25,448 bases of DNA from an uncultured Eubacteriales bacterium. GTDB taxonomy: Bacteria; Bacillota; Clostridia; Oscillospirales; QAMX01. The stretch lies in contig URVL01000013.1 of assembly GCA_900551265.1 (NCBI GenBank), positions 1-25,448 of the forward strand. The letters are read 5' to 3'. Position 1 is the first letter of the stretch. The number at the start of each line of letters is the position of its first letter. This document shows, piece by piece, positions 1 to 8,411 of this stretch. The position numbers were made by a program, and so were the translations under genes. Under the pieces are notes generated by a model, which saw nothing but the letters and a program-made list of their open reading frames with translations, did not search any database and had not been told where the DNA came from.

Positions 1-609
1 CAGAATGTTATCGCAGGTCAGGTCGCCATGGATATACACCGGCGCACCATAGGCTGTACCGGCGAGATACGCTTCCCGCTCCGCGCAAAACGTGTCGGGA
101 AAACACGCCCAGCGCACTTCCGCCGCAGGCGATCGCAGCGGACGCGCAGGGAACGCCTCGCAGGGTGTGTCCATGCGCCGCACAAACGCGCGCAGGCTTC
201 GTCCGATATTCATTCGTTCATCAGCCGCGAGCGCGTCCATCATCTCGCCAAGTTCCCGGCCCGGAACGCGCGCCATTACAAGATAGTCAAAGCGATAACG
301 GTCCTGCACCGTGCCGGAGGCCGTCAGATGCGGAGAGGAGACGCCGAGCGCGGCGGCACGGGCCAGGCCGAAGCGTTCCGTCTCGTAATCCCTTCCGGTG
401 GAAAAGCCGGACTCCATGGGCGCAAATATTTTCAGAACGTATTCGCCTGCGAAAAACACTGCATTTGTGCCGGGCTTAGTCCTGGCAAGCGCGCAGAAAG
501 GCAGGCCGTGTCTTTGAAAAATCGCCTTCGCAAGCGGCTCGAACGCTCTGGCGGACTGAAACAGCTGCGCCCAGTCGTCCTTCCCCTCAATTTTATATGG
601 AAACAGCAT
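1..609 (-). CDS. APH-family phosphotransferase (partial, runs off the left edge)
   Basis: The reverse strand reads 203 codons without a stop from an ATG at 609 to the window edge. The start is preceded by GGGGAGGAAATC, a good ribosome binding site. The N-lobe shows a kinase-like VLKIFAP strand with a lysine. The last visible residues are HGDLTCDNIL, which fits the HxDxxxxN catalytic loop of the aminoglycoside phosphotransferase / choline kinase fold (D196 catalytic, N201 metal binding). Members phosphorylate small hydroxylated molecules such as antibiotics, choline or sugars; the substrate cannot be told here. It starts 39 bases after the phosphopantetheinyl transferase stop, so the two are probably co-transcribed. 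The C-terminal third, including the DxD metal motif, lies outside the window. Resistance should not be inferred from the fold alone. Confidence 0.85.
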   Translation of the reverse strand, partial: MLFPYKIEGKDDWAQLFQSARAFEPLAKAIFQRHGLPFCALARTKPGTNAVFFAGEYVLKIFAPMESGFSTGRDYETERFGLARAAALGVSSPHLTASGTVQDRYRFDYLVMARVPGRELGEMMDALAADERMNIGRSLRAFVRRMDTPCEAFPARPLRSPAAEVRWACFPDTFCAEREAYLAGTAYGAPVYIHGDLTCDNIL

Positions 610-648
610 GATTTCCTCCCCGGACCGGCGTTTCACTCACAGCCGTTA

Positions 649-1218
649 TTACAGGTACGCCGTGCGCCAGACCGCGCCGCCCTCCGTACAGAGACAGGCG
701 GCGTATTCCCCGCACAGCGTAAAATGATAAAGCCGTAGATCTTCCATGCGCGTCAGCAGGCATGCGCCGTCGGACACGGAAAAGTGCGAAAACGTACCGT
801 CGATACCGGTCCCGCGATACTTGCAAACGCTTTCCTTCGCCGCCCAAACGCGGAAAAACGCGTCCGCGCCCCAGCGTTCCAGATAAGCCCGCTCCAGCGG
901 ATGGAAAAACCGCCGCGCGATACCGGCGGCATTCTGTGCGCGCGGTTTCTGCACATCAAGCCCGATCTCGTCCGCCGCCATGGCGCACGCCCATACGGCT
1001 CCGCTGTGCGAAATCGAAAAATGAATCTGCGGACAGGCGGGAAAGTAGGGCTTTCCCTGCGCGGCAAACGCAAGTTTTTCAAAATCCCCCGGTTCGCCGC
1101 CCGCATAAAGCGCGGCGGCACGGGCCAGCAGCCGGTGCGAGCGGGACACCTCTGTCCGTTCCCCACTCCGCGTGCCGTCAAACGGCGTCTTTACATATAA
1201 CATAACGTTCCGGCCCAT
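649..1218 (-). CDS. 4'-phosphopantetheinyl transferase, Sfp/AcpT type
   Basis: This enzyme would transfer phosphopantetheine from CoA to a serine of a carrier protein. In the 189-residue product I see FSISHSG (about 68-73), IGLDVQ (86-90, with metal-binding D88) and WAAKESVCKYRG (125-136, with E129 and K133), in the order and spacing of the Sfp family. The residue after DV is Q90 where Sfp has Glu. I chose the ATG at 1218, which has GGAG eight bases upstream; the ATG at 1203 would also fit the family. A GTG at 1266 has an even stronger AAAGGAG, but that site abuts the predicted -10 box, so it would probably not lie inside the transcript. It is the first gene of a unit with the APH-like kinase. 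No NRPS, PKS or acyl carrier gene is in the window, so its partner is unknown. Confidence 0.88.
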   Translation of the reverse strand: MGRNVMLYVKTPFDGTRSGERTEVSRSHRLLARAAALYAGGEPGDFEKLAFAAQGKPYFPACPQIHFSISHSGAVWACAMAADEIGLDVQKPRAQNAAGIARRFFHPLERAYLERWGADAFFRVWAAKESVCKYRGTGIDGTFSHFSVSDGACLLTRMEDLRLYHFTLCGEYAACLCTEGGAVWRTAYL

Positions 1219-1279
1219 CCGATCAGCTCCATTCCCAAAGCGGCGTCCAGTCCGGCGGACGGACACGCCCTCTCCTTTA

Positions 1280-1308
1280 TTTATACAGGATATAAGCGCA
1301 AAATACAA
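1280..1308 (-). promoter_or_regulatory. promoter for the phosphopantetheinyl transferase unit
   Basis: On the minus strand TTGTAT (1308-1303), a 17-base spacer and TATAAA (1285-1280) form a sigma-A-like promoter about 60 bases upstream of the chosen start. It is back to back with the plus-strand promoter at 1326-1354; the two -35 boxes are 17 bases apart. Confidence 0.55.
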
Positions 1309-1325
1309 GGGGCTCCGGTTTTCTG

Positions 1326-1354
1326 TTGCGGCAATCTGATCCATGCGGTATAAT
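1326..1354 (+). promoter_or_regulatory. promoter for the MBOAT/DHHW unit
   Basis: TTGCGG (1326-1331), a 17-base spacer and a perfect TATAAT (1349-1354) lie 86 bases upstream of the O-acyltransferase start. Together with the minus-strand promoter at 1280-1308 this makes a divergent control region. Confidence 0.65.
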
Positions 1355-1439
1355 GAAATAGGTTTCGGCTTTGCGGATGATACCTGTGTGCAAAATTTTT
1401 CGGAGCGTTTTACCGGTTCCGGCAATTGTGAGGTCTTCT

Positions 1440-2837
1440 ATGGTTTTCAGCAGCATGTTTTTTCTGTTTCTCTTTCTTGTGGTCACGCTGGCCGCATACT
1501 TTCTCGTACCGGAACGCCACCGGCGCGCAAGAAATCTGGTGCTGCTTGCCACCAGCCTGTTTTTTTATTTTTTCGGCGAACCGGTGGGGATTCTGCTCAT
1601 GCTCGCCTCCATTGTGGGAAACTACTTTTTCGCACGTTTTCTTGCCGCCGGCCGGCACGCAAAAGGCTGGCTCGTTCTCTCCGTCGTATTTAACCTCGCC
1701 ATGCTCGGCACCTTCAAATACGCAGACTTTTTCGTCGTAAACTTCAACGCCCTGACCGGGTTGTCCCTGCCCGTTCCGGGACTTGCCATGCCCATCGGGA
1801 TTTCCTTTTTCACCTTTCAGGGCATGAGCTACGTCTTTGACGTTTACGCACGCCGCGTGCCGGCGCAGCGCGACATTGTAAACGTCGCGACGTACATCTC
1901 CATGTTCCCGCAGCTTGTCGCAGGCCCTATCGTGCGCTACGAAACCGTCGCGGCGGAGCTTGAAACCCGGCACGAGTCGCTCCCTCGCGCAGCGGACGGC
2001 GCGCGCCGGTTTATTTACGGCCTTGCGAAAAAAATGCTACTCTCCAATGCCATGGGTGAAATTGCCACAGCCGTCTTTGCCGCAGACCCGGCGGACCTGG
2101 CTGCTCCGGTCGCATGGGTGGGCGCGCTTGCCTATACGTTTCAGATCTTCTTTGACTTCTCCGGATACTCGGATATGGCAATCGGGCTCGGGCACATCTT
2201 TGGTTTCACATTTTTGGAGAACTTCAATTATCCTTATATCTCCCGCTCCATTACGGAATTCTGGCGGCGCTGGCACATGTCTTTGAGCACCTGGTTCCGC
2301 GACTATGTATATATCCCGCTGGGCGGTTCGCGCCGTGGTCTGGCGCGGCAGATTTTGAATATCCTGATTGTCTGGACCCTGACCGGCCTGTGGCACGGCG
2401 CAGCCTGGAATTTCGTCGTCTGGGGGCTTTACTTTGCGCTGATCCTGTCTTTTGAAAAGCTTTTTCTCCTGAAAGCGCTGGAACGCACGCCGCGTGTGAT
2501 TCAGCACGTCTATGCGCTCACGCTCGTCGTACTGGGCTGGGTGCTTTTCAACAGCTCCTCCCTCTCCCATGCCGCCGGCTATCTCGCGGCCCTTTTCCGC
2601 GCGCCGGACAAGGCATACGATACGGGACAAGCGCTTTACTATCTGCTCGAATATCTGCCTGAATGGGGATGCTGCATTCTGTTTTCGCTTCCCATCGGAC
2701 CCTGGTTCCGGCGCCGCTGGGAAACGCGCGCGTGGTATGCGCCCGCCGTCACGGCAGCGGCGGCCGTACTCTTTTTGCTCTCGCTCCTCTGGGTCGTGAG
2801 CTCGTCGTTTAACCCCTTTATCTACTTCCGCTTTTAA
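1440..2837 (+). CDS. MBOAT-family membrane O-acyltransferase (AlgI/PatA-like)
   Basis: The 465-residue product is a multi-pass membrane protein of the AlgI/DltB/PatA group, which moves acyl groups, usually acetyl, across the membrane onto extracellular glycans. The family core is plain: FWRRWHMSLSTWFRDYVYIP (275-294, with H279), followed by LWHGAAW with the catalytic His at 319. The N-terminus is a run of hydrophobic segments. I set the start at ATG 1440, with TGAGG 6-7 bases upstream and a hydrophobic first helix; the same frame is open upstream to 1371 but without a comparable ribosome binding site. The DHHW protein starts 15 bases after its stop, giving the usual two-protein acetylation pair. 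The acceptor polymer is not visible, because no glycosyltransferases flank the pair. Confidence 0.92.
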   Translation: MVFSSMFFLFLFLVVTLAAYFLVPERHRRARNLVLLATSLFFYFFGEPVGILLMLASIVGNYFFARFLAAGRHAKGWLVLSVVFNLAMLGTFKYADFFVVNFNALTGLSLPVPGLAMPIGISFFTFQGMSYVFDVYARRVPAQRDIVNVATYISMFPQLVAGPIVRYETVAAELETRHESLPRAADGARRFIYGLAKKMLLSNAMGEIATAVFAADPADLAAPVAWVGALAYTFQIFFDFSGYSDMAIGLGHIFGFTFLENFNYPYISRSITEFWRRWHMSLSTWFRDYVYIPLGGSRRGLARQILNILIVWTLTGLWHGAAWNFVVWGLYFALILSFEKLFLLKALERTPRVIQHVYALTLVVLGWVLFNSSSLSHAAGYLAALFRAPDKAYDTGQALYYLLEYLPEWGCCILFSLPIGPWFRRRWETRAWYAPAVTAAAAVLFLLSLLWVVSSSFNPFIYFRF

Positions 2838-2852
2838 AAGGAGGGCCGTTTT

Positions 2853-4019
2853 ATGAAAAAAGCCTGCCAGATTTTTCTTCTCGTGTTCTGTGCGCTGGTG
2901 CTTGTAGCTGTCCCGGTCCTCACTGCGTTTTCAGAACCTTCGGACTATTCCATCTATGAAAACAGGACGCTGACTACCTCGCGGCCCAGCTTTTCCTTCT
3001 CCTCGCTCTTCTCCGGAGCGTACTTCGAGGGCTGGGAAAATTACCTGCGCGACAGCGTCTGGAACCGCGACGGCCTTTTAAAGCTCAGCACCCGCCTGGA
3101 TATGCTCGCAGGACGCCCCTTTGTAAACGATATCCACGCCTCGAGCGAAGCGCTGTTGCCCTACACCTCGGAGACAGTCAATCCGGACACCGTTGCGGAA
3201 GACGCCGCACGCATGGCCGATAATCTGGCGGCGCTTGCCGCCCAGGTGGAGAGCTACGGCGGGATTTTCCTGTATGTCGGCGTGCCGAACCAGTATTCGG
3301 TCTATCGCGCGGGATATCCTGCCTATATGGACTATATCGCCGAAGGGCTCGACGCCTCGGCCGGCGCGTTTTACGCCGCGCTGGAGACGCGCGGCGTGGC
3401 ATACCTCGACATAGGGACGGCGCTTGACGGGATTGAAACCTATTATTTTAAAACCGATCACCATATGAATCTTCCCGGCAGCGTTGAAACCTGCCGTCTG
3501 ATCTTCGATGCGCTGCGCGGCATGGGCGCGGAGATTCCCGATCATCTCGCAGACGTCTCCTTCCGTACGCTGCCAAATCCGTTTTATGGCTCCCGCAGCC
3601 GCAGGCTTTACGGGCTCTCGCCGTTTACCGAGCAGGTAGAGGTCTTTGATACCGCGCCGGACGTGGCCTTCGTGCGCCGTGATAACGGCCAGGAAGCCGC
3701 ATCCTCGCTCTGCACGCTGCCGGCGACCGACAGCGAACCTGTCACCTACGGCATGTTCATGGGCGGGGACATCGCGGAAACGATACTCACAACCGGGCGC
3801 GCGGAACTGTCCGACGCGTTGATCTTCGGCGACTCCTATACAAATGCCATCGAAACCGTGTTCTATACCGGGTTTGACGAGACCAGAAGCCTTGATCTGC
3901 GCTACTATGAGGAACAGACGCTTTCCGATTATATCGACGCCTATCGTCCCGCCGTGGTCGTCTGTGTGCGCGACGACGCCAATTACCTGAATTTCACCGG
4001 AAACGGCGCGCTGTCTTAA
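2853..4019 (+). CDS. DHHW/AlgX-like exported protein, MBOAT partner
   Basis: This 388-residue protein begins with a signal-anchor (MKKACQIFLLVFCALVLVAV) and then has an SGNH-hydrolase-like extracellular domain. Motifs seen are the family start SIYENRTLT near residue 35, TDHHMN at 201-206 (the DHH of DHHW proteins, with Met instead of Trp) and FGDSY with Ser328. In AlgJ/AlgX-type proteins these Asp, His and Ser residues carry out or relay acetyl transfer to the polysaccharide. The start has AGGAGG nine bases upstream and follows the MBOAT gene by 15 bases, so the two are translated from one message. I infer that the MBOAT protein supplies acetyl groups and this protein places them on an unknown surface glycan. 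No clear terminator follows. Confidence 0.88.
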   Translation: MKKACQIFLLVFCALVLVAVPVLTAFSEPSDYSIYENRTLTTSRPSFSFSSLFSGAYFEGWENYLRDSVWNRDGLLKLSTRLDMLAGRPFVNDIHASSEALLPYTSETVNPDTVAEDAARMADNLAALAAQVESYGGIFLYVGVPNQYSVYRAGYPAYMDYIAEGLDASAGAFYAALETRGVAYLDIGTALDGIETYYFKTDHHMNLPGSVETCRLIFDALRGMGAEIPDHLADVSFRTLPNPFYGSRSRRLYGLSPFTEQVEVFDTAPDVAFVRRDNGQEAASSLCTLPATDSEPVTYGMFMGGDIAETILTTGRAELSDALIFGDSYTNAIETVFYTGFDETRSLDLRYYEEQTLSDYIDAYRPAVVVCVRDDANYLNFTGNGALS

Positions 4020-4136
4020 AACGCCACGGCTCCCCGTTTTGATGCGGATTATCCCTCGAAAGAAGCGGGCGGCGGTATCCTTAAAAAGGTCCCCCTCATC
4101 CGGTCCATGTATTTTGCCTATATGACACGTTTTTTC

Positions 4137-4165
4137 TTGCATTATGGCAAAATACACGATATAAT
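4137..4165 (+). promoter_or_regulatory. promoter of the rnf operon
   Basis: TTGCAT (4137-4142), a 17-base spacer and a perfect TATAAT (4160-4165) lie about 45 bases upstream of the rnfC start in an AT-rich stretch. The bases from 4020 to 4136 hold no gene and no convincing terminator. Confidence 0.75.
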
Positions 4166-4216
4166 ATACTTTAGTAAGCAAATTTTAAGAAATGATGAAC
4201 AAGAGGTGACAGTCAC

Positions 4217-5527
4217 ATGGTTCATTCCTTTCGCGGAGGCATACATCCCGAACCGCATAAAGAGGCTACCGCTGGCCGCCCCATCGAAACGCTGGCCGCC
4301 CCGCAGGTCGTGCAGATCCCCATGTCGATGCACATCGGCGTCCCGGCTGTGCCGCTTGTGAACGTGGGCGATCATGTCAAACTGGGGCAAAAAATCGGCG
4401 ACACGGACGCATTTGTATCCGTCCCGGTTCACGCGTCCGTATCCGGCGAAGTAAAGTCCGTCGGCATGGCGCTGCATCCAAACGGCACGCGCGTCATGAG
4501 CGTCGTGATTGAAAACGACGGACAGGACGAACCCGAGCCGCTGGCCCGGGCCATGGAATGGCAAATGATGTCCCCGGACGAAATGATTGCGCTGATCCGC
4601 GAAGCCGGCATCGTCGGTCACGGCGGAGCCGCGTTTCCCACACATGTTAAAATCCGCTCCGCGCTCGGCAAGGTCGATACCATGATTGTAAACGCCGCCG
4701 AATGCGAGCCCTATATCACCTCCGACCATCGCGTTATGCTGGAATATGCCGACGACGTGATTGCCGGCATTCGTATTCTTCTCCGTATTTTTTCGCGTAT
4801 CCGCTGCCTGATCGCGGTGGAAAACAACAAGCCCGACGCCGTGGAGGCGCTCCGCCGTGCCATCGGCGCAGACAACCGCATCAAAATTGATCTGCTTCGT
4901 ACCAAATATCCGCAGGGCGGCGAGAAGCAGCTCATCCGCGCCGTCACGGGCCGCGAGGTGCCGCCCGGCAAACTGCCGGCGGACGCGGGCTGCGTGGTAT
5001 TCAACATCGATACCGTCGCGGCAGTCAACCGCGCGTTTTCACAGGGCCTGCCGGATATCCAGCGCGTTGTCACGGTCTCCGGACCGGCAATTACAACCCC
5101 GAAAAATTTGCTTGTGCGTGTCGGCACGCCGCTGTCGGCCCTGGTTGCGGCCTGCGGAGGCTACCGCGAAGAACCACAGAAGATGATTATGGGCGGCCCT
5201 ATGATGGGCGTCGCACAGTTTACGGATGAGGTCCCCGTAATCCGCGGCACAAATGCGTTTCTGGCTTTCCCGGACACGAAAGAGCCAGAAACGGAGGAAC
5301 CGCTGTGCATCCGCTGCGGACGCTGCGTGCAGGTTTGTCCGATGCGGCTTCTGCCCACATATATGTACCTCTATGCTTCGCGCGAATTGTGGCGCGAATG
5401 TGAAAAACAAAACGTCGCCGACTGTATGGAATGCGGCGCGTGTACCTATGAATGCCCCGGCGGACTGCCGCTGACGCAGATGTTCCGTATCGCAAAGGCA
5501 AAAACCATGGAACAGCGCCGCCGCTGA
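4217..5527 (+). CDS. rnfC: Rnf complex subunit C (NADH-side, two 4Fe-4S clusters)
   Basis: RnfC is the cytoplasmic subunit that passes electrons between the complex and NAD+/NADH. The 436-residue product starts FRGGIHPEPHKEAT, the family signature, and has GHGGAAFPTHVK near 134-145 in the nucleotide/flavin-binding part. Near the C-terminus are two 4Fe-4S motifs: CIRCGRCVQVCP (C364, C367, C370, C374) and CMECGACTYECP (C403, C406, C409, C413). It ends soon after the second cluster and lacks the long Ala/Lys-rich tail of enterobacterial RnfC, which is the usual clostridial form. The start has GAGGTG eight bases upstream. It is the first gene of a complete rnfCDGEAB set, the clostridial order. 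Confidence 0.97.
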   Translation: MVHSFRGGIHPEPHKEATAGRPIETLAAPQVVQIPMSMHIGVPAVPLVNVGDHVKLGQKIGDTDAFVSVPVHASVSGEVKSVGMALHPNGTRVMSVVIENDGQDEPEPLARAMEWQMMSPDEMIALIREAGIVGHGGAAFPTHVKIRSALGKVDTMIVNAAECEPYITSDHRVMLEYADDVIAGIRILLRIFSRIRCLIAVENNKPDAVEALRRAIGADNRIKIDLLRTKYPQGGEKQLIRAVTGREVPPGKLPADAGCVVFNIDTVAAVNRAFSQGLPDIQRVVTVSGPAITTPKNLLVRVGTPLSALVAACGGYREEPQKMIMGGPMMGVAQFTDEVPVIRGTNAFLAFPDTKEPETEEPLCIRCGRCVQVCPMRLLPTYMYLYASRELWRECEKQNVADCMECGACTYECPGGLPLTQMFRIAKAKTMEQRRR

Positions 5528-5546
5528 ATCTCCGGGATAGAAAGCA

Positions 5547-5552
5547 GGAGGG
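5547..5552 (+). promoter_or_regulatory. ribosome binding site that decides the rnfD start
   Basis: AGGAGG at 5547-5552 overlaps a possible GTG at 5552 and is only two bases from ATG 5555, but sits eight bases from TTG 5561. The TTG is therefore the best-supported start of rnfD. Confidence 0.6.
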
Positions 5553-5560
5553 TGATGAAT

Positions 5561-6592
5561 TTGGATAAGACCCGGCGTCTGCCCGCCGTAAGCTCCTCGC
5601 CGCACGTGAGAAGCACGGATTCCGTGCGCAGCATTATGCTCGACGTGTTGATCGCACTCTTCCCCGCGCTGCTCGTCGGTGTGTTCACATTTGGGCCGCG
5701 CGCCCTGGTTCTGACCGTGATCAGCGTTGGTTCGTGCCTCTTCTTTGAATGGGGCTACTGCCGCCTGGTACATAAAAAGAACACCATCGGCGATCTTTCC
5801 GCCGCCGTGACGGGCGTCTTGCTGGCCTTTAATCTGCCCGTATCCGTCCCGCTGTGGATGCCGGCCGTCGGCGCGCTTTTTGCCATTGTGATCGTAAAGC
5901 AGCTCTATGGCGGACTCGGCAAAAATATTTTTAATCCCGCACTTGCAGCTCGTGTTTTTTTATTCCTTGCCTGGTCGTCCTACATGACGGCATGGACGCT
6001 GCCGCGCGCAGCCCTGCCGTGGTTTGCAAATGTGACCGACGCCGTAACAAGCGCTACGCCGCTTGCGGTGTTAAAGGAGGGCTCTACTGCGGGGCTGGAT
6101 CTGATGGCCATGCTGACCGGCCAGACCGGCGGCTGTATTGGCGAAACATCCGCCCTGGCGCTCCTGGCCGGCGGCGCATATCTCCTCATCCGCCGCGTGA
6201 TCACGCCCCGTATTCCCGCCGCATTTCTCGGCACCGTCGCGCTTTTGTCGCTTTTCTTTCCGGAAACGGACGGCGCCAGGTGGATGCTCTGCGAACTGCT
6301 CAGCGGCGGACTGCTGCTCGGCGCCATTTTTATGGCGACCGACTACACGACTTCTCCGTCCACCGTCGGCGGACAATGGATTTTCGGAATTGGGTGCGGT
6401 GTGATCACCGTTGTCATCCGTAATTTCGGCGCCTACAACGAGGGCGTCAGTTTCGCAATTCTCTTGATGAACGCCTTTGTCTGGATGATTGACAAGGCGG
6501 CAGGGCCCCGCCGTTATGGCACACGGCGTTTTGAGCGCCTGCGCGCCGTATTCGGCGCAAAACGTACCGGAGAACGGGAGGCGCAGAAATGA
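5561..6592 (+). CDS. rnfD: Rnf complex subunit D (membrane, covalent FMN)
   Basis: RnfD is a multi-pass membrane subunit that carries flavin and takes part in ion translocation. The 343-residue product has the N-terminal SSPHVRSTDSVRSIMLDV signature and many hydrophobic helices, and contains TSATPL with Thr166 at the place where the family binds FMN through a phosphoester. The start is probably TTG 5561, judged from AGGAGG spacing; ATG 5555 in the same frame would add two residues. Its stop TGA overlaps the rnfG ATG by four bases (ATGA), which suggests translational coupling. Confidence 0.96.
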   Translation: MDKTRRLPAVSSSPHVRSTDSVRSIMLDVLIALFPALLVGVFTFGPRALVLTVISVGSCLFFEWGYCRLVHKKNTIGDLSAAVTGVLLAFNLPVSVPLWMPAVGALFAIVIVKQLYGGLGKNIFNPALAARVFLFLAWSSYMTAWTLPRAALPWFANVTDAVTSATPLAVLKEGSTAGLDLMAMLTGQTGGCIGETSALALLAGGAYLLIRRVITPRIPAAFLGTVALLSLFFPETDGARWMLCELLSGGLLLGAIFMATDYTTSPSTVGGQWIFGIGCGVITVVIRNFGAYNEGVSFAILLMNAFVWMIDKAAGPRRYGTRRFERLRAVFGAKRTGEREAQK

Positions 6593-7152
6593 AAAAACGT
6601 GAAATGCGCGAGATGATCCGTATGGTGGTCACGTTGTTTGTCATTTCTCTTGTCTGCTCGGCAATCCTGGGCGTGGTCAACGCCGTGACAGAGGATAGAA
6701 TCGCGGACATTGAGGCTGAAACCCGGGCCGCCGCCATGCGCGACGTGCTGCCGGACGCCGATTCGTTTGCGGACGTTTCCGGCGAGCTGGACGAGGATTT
6801 TAAGACGGAAAACGCCGTTACGGGCATTTATGCGGCCACGGCGGCGGACGGCTCCGACGCCGGGTATGCCGTGATGGTTGCGCCGCGCGGTTTCGGCGGG
6901 GAAATCGTCATGATTGTCGGCGTCAATACGGAAGGCGTGGTGACGGGCGTCGTCATCACCGAAATGTCGGAGACCGCCGGACTCGGCGCAAAAGCGGACG
7001 ATCCCAGCTTCCTTTCGCAGTATGTGGGCAAAAGCGGTTCGCTCACCGTCGGCGAAAACCAGATTTCCGCGATCACCGGCGCCACCGTTACGTCCCGTGC
7101 GGTGACGGACGGCGTGCTTGCAGCCATAAAGGCTGCGGCGGCCGTGTCGTAG
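6589..7152 (+). CDS. rnfG: Rnf complex subunit G (covalent FMN)
   Basis: RnfG is a single-span membrane protein with an extracytoplasmic FMN domain. The 187-residue product has a hydrophobic helix at about 11-32, the ETAGLGAK motif at 128-135 (usual ETPGLG) and TGATVT at 163-168. The second Thr, T166, is the expected covalent FMN site of the S/T-GAT-x-S/T motif. GGGAGG lies eight bases before the ATG, which overlaps the rnfD stop. Length and motif order are standard for the family. Confidence 0.96.
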   Translation: MKKREMREMIRMVVTLFVISLVCSAILGVVNAVTEDRIADIEAETRAAAMRDVLPDADSFADVSGELDEDFKTENAVTGIYAATAADGSDAGYAVMVAPRGFGGEIVMIVGVNTEGVVTGVVITEMSETAGLGAKADDPSFLSQYVGKSGSLTVGENQISAITGATVTSRAVTDGVLAAIKAAAAVS

Positions 7153-7170
7153 GGCGGGAAGGAGGAACCT

Positions 7171-7794
7171 ATGGCTTCTAAAAAATATATGAGGCAGTTT
7201 GTCTCCGGTATCATTGATAACAATCCGACGTTTGTGCAGCTGCTTGGCATGTGCCCAACGCTTGCCACGAGCACGTCGCTGGAAAATGCGGTTGGTATGG
7301 GGCTTGCCGCCACGGCGGTGCTCGCCGCGTCGAACGTCGTGATATCCCTCCTGCGCCGCCTCATCCCGCAGAAAATCCGCATTGCGGCCTATGTTGTCAT
7401 CATCGCAAGCTTTGTCACGGTGATCGACCTGCTTTTGCAGGCCTATTTGCCGTCGCTCTCAAAAAGCCTGGGGCTTTATATCCCGCTTATCGTCGTCAAC
7501 TGCATTATCCTGGCGCGCGCGGAGGCGTTTGCTTCGAAAAACAGCGTCCTGCCGTCTTTGATTGACGGACTTTCCATGGGCGTCGGTTTTACGCTGGCCC
7601 TCTCCGCCATCGCGGTTGTGCGTGAAATTCTCGGTAACGGCACGCTTTACGGAATCCCGCTCTTTGGCGCGAATTTCACGCCTGCAGCCATTATGGTCAT
7701 GGCGCCGGGCGGCTTCCTCACGCTGGGACTTCTCATTGCGCTCGTGCAAAAGCTACGCCAGCGCAGCGAGGGAAAGGAGCGCCGTAAATCATGA
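7171..7794 (+). CDS. rnfE: Rnf complex subunit E (membrane)
   Basis: RnfE is a six-helix membrane subunit, paralogous to RnfA and inserted in the opposite sense. In NQR/Rnf complexes the two together hold a 2Fe-2S cluster within the membrane. The 207-residue product has the family start IDNNPTFVQLLGMCPTLA with C28, and a second half-site VNCIILARAEAF with C111, the expected ligands. AAGGAGG is five bases before the ATG. The last codons overlap the rnfA start (ATGA), so the two subunits are probably made in matched amounts. Confidence 0.96.
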   Translation: MASKKYMRQFVSGIIDNNPTFVQLLGMCPTLATSTSLENAVGMGLAATAVLAASNVVISLLRRLIPQKIRIAAYVVIIASFVTVIDLLLQAYLPSLSKSLGLYIPLIVVNCIILARAEAFASKNSVLPSLIDGLSMGVGFTLALSAIAVVREILGNGTLYGIPLFGANFTPAAIMVMAPGGFLTLGLLIALVQKLRQRSEGKERRKS

Positions 7795-8381
7795 GTCTGA
7801 CCGAATTCTTTTCCCTGTCTCTGACCGCAATCCTGATAGAAAACTTCGTTCTCATCAAATTCCTCGGGATTTGCCCGTTCCTTGGCGTCTCAAAAAACGT
7901 CTCCACCGCCGCGGGCATGGGAATCGCGGTCACGTTTGTCATGGCCATGGCCAGCGCTCTGACCTACGTCGTCAATACGTATCTGCTGGTTCCCTTCGGC
8001 CTTTCGTACATGCAGACGTTGGCCTTCATCCTGCTGATCGCCGCGCTCGTACAGCTTGTGGAGATGTTTTTACAAAAGTCGCTCCCCGCGCTCTATCAGG
8101 CGCTGGGCATTTACCTGCCGCTGATTACAACGAACTGCGCCGTTTTGGGCGTTGCCATTTTAAATGTGGATAACGGCTATAACTTTATCCAGTCCGTTAC
8201 CTACGGCGCCATGTCCGGCGTAGGTTTTCTGCTCGCAATCGTCATCTTTGCATCGGTTCGCGAACGCATCGCGTTCTGCGAATATCCCAAGTGTTTTGAC
8301 GGCTTTCCCATCGCCCTTGTAACCGCCGCGCTGCTCTCCATGGCGTTCATGGGCTTCCAGGGACTCGCCATATTCGGTTAA
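7791..8381 (+). CDS. rnfA: Rnf complex subunit A (membrane)
   Basis: RnfA is the membrane partner of RnfE. The 196-residue product has IENFVLIKFLGICPFLG (16-32, with C28) and TNCAVLGVA (114-122, with C116). These two conserved half-motifs supply cysteines to the intramembrane 2Fe-2S cluster shared with RnfE. The hydrophobic pattern fits six helices and the length is typical. The start codon lies within the end of rnfE, and AAGGAG is found about 12 bases upstream inside rnfE. Confidence 0.97.
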   Translation: MSLTEFFSLSLTAILIENFVLIKFLGICPFLGVSKNVSTAAGMGIAVTFVMAMASALTYVVNTYLLVPFGLSYMQTLAFILLIAALVQLVEMFLQKSLPALYQALGIYLPLITTNCAVLGVAILNVDNGYNFIQSVTYGAMSGVGFLLAIVIFASVRERIAFCEYPKCFDGFPIALVTAALLSMAFMGFQGLAIFG

Positions 8382-8411
8382 ACCCAACGCTTTCTGAAAG
8401 GATGGCTTCCC

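Noticed and set aside
28..738. A 236-codon plus-strand frame at the left edge.
   Set aside because: It is antisense to the APH-like kinase and the end of the phosphopantetheinyl transferase. It is very rich in Arg and His and shows no motifs, while the minus strand has a complete catalytic loop and ribosome binding site.
4020..4100. AAAACG...CGTTTT repeat after the DHHW gene as a terminator.
   Set aside because: The stem is only six base pairs, mostly A-T, with a long loop and no further U-run; it is too weak to call.
3078..4181. A 367-codon open frame on the minus strand.
   Set aside because: It overlaps the whole DHHW gene, has basic low-complexity composition and no family motifs, and is a shadow of the plus-strand coding frame. 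Other long antisense frames (for example 5039-5773 and 2037-2630) were rejected on the same ground.
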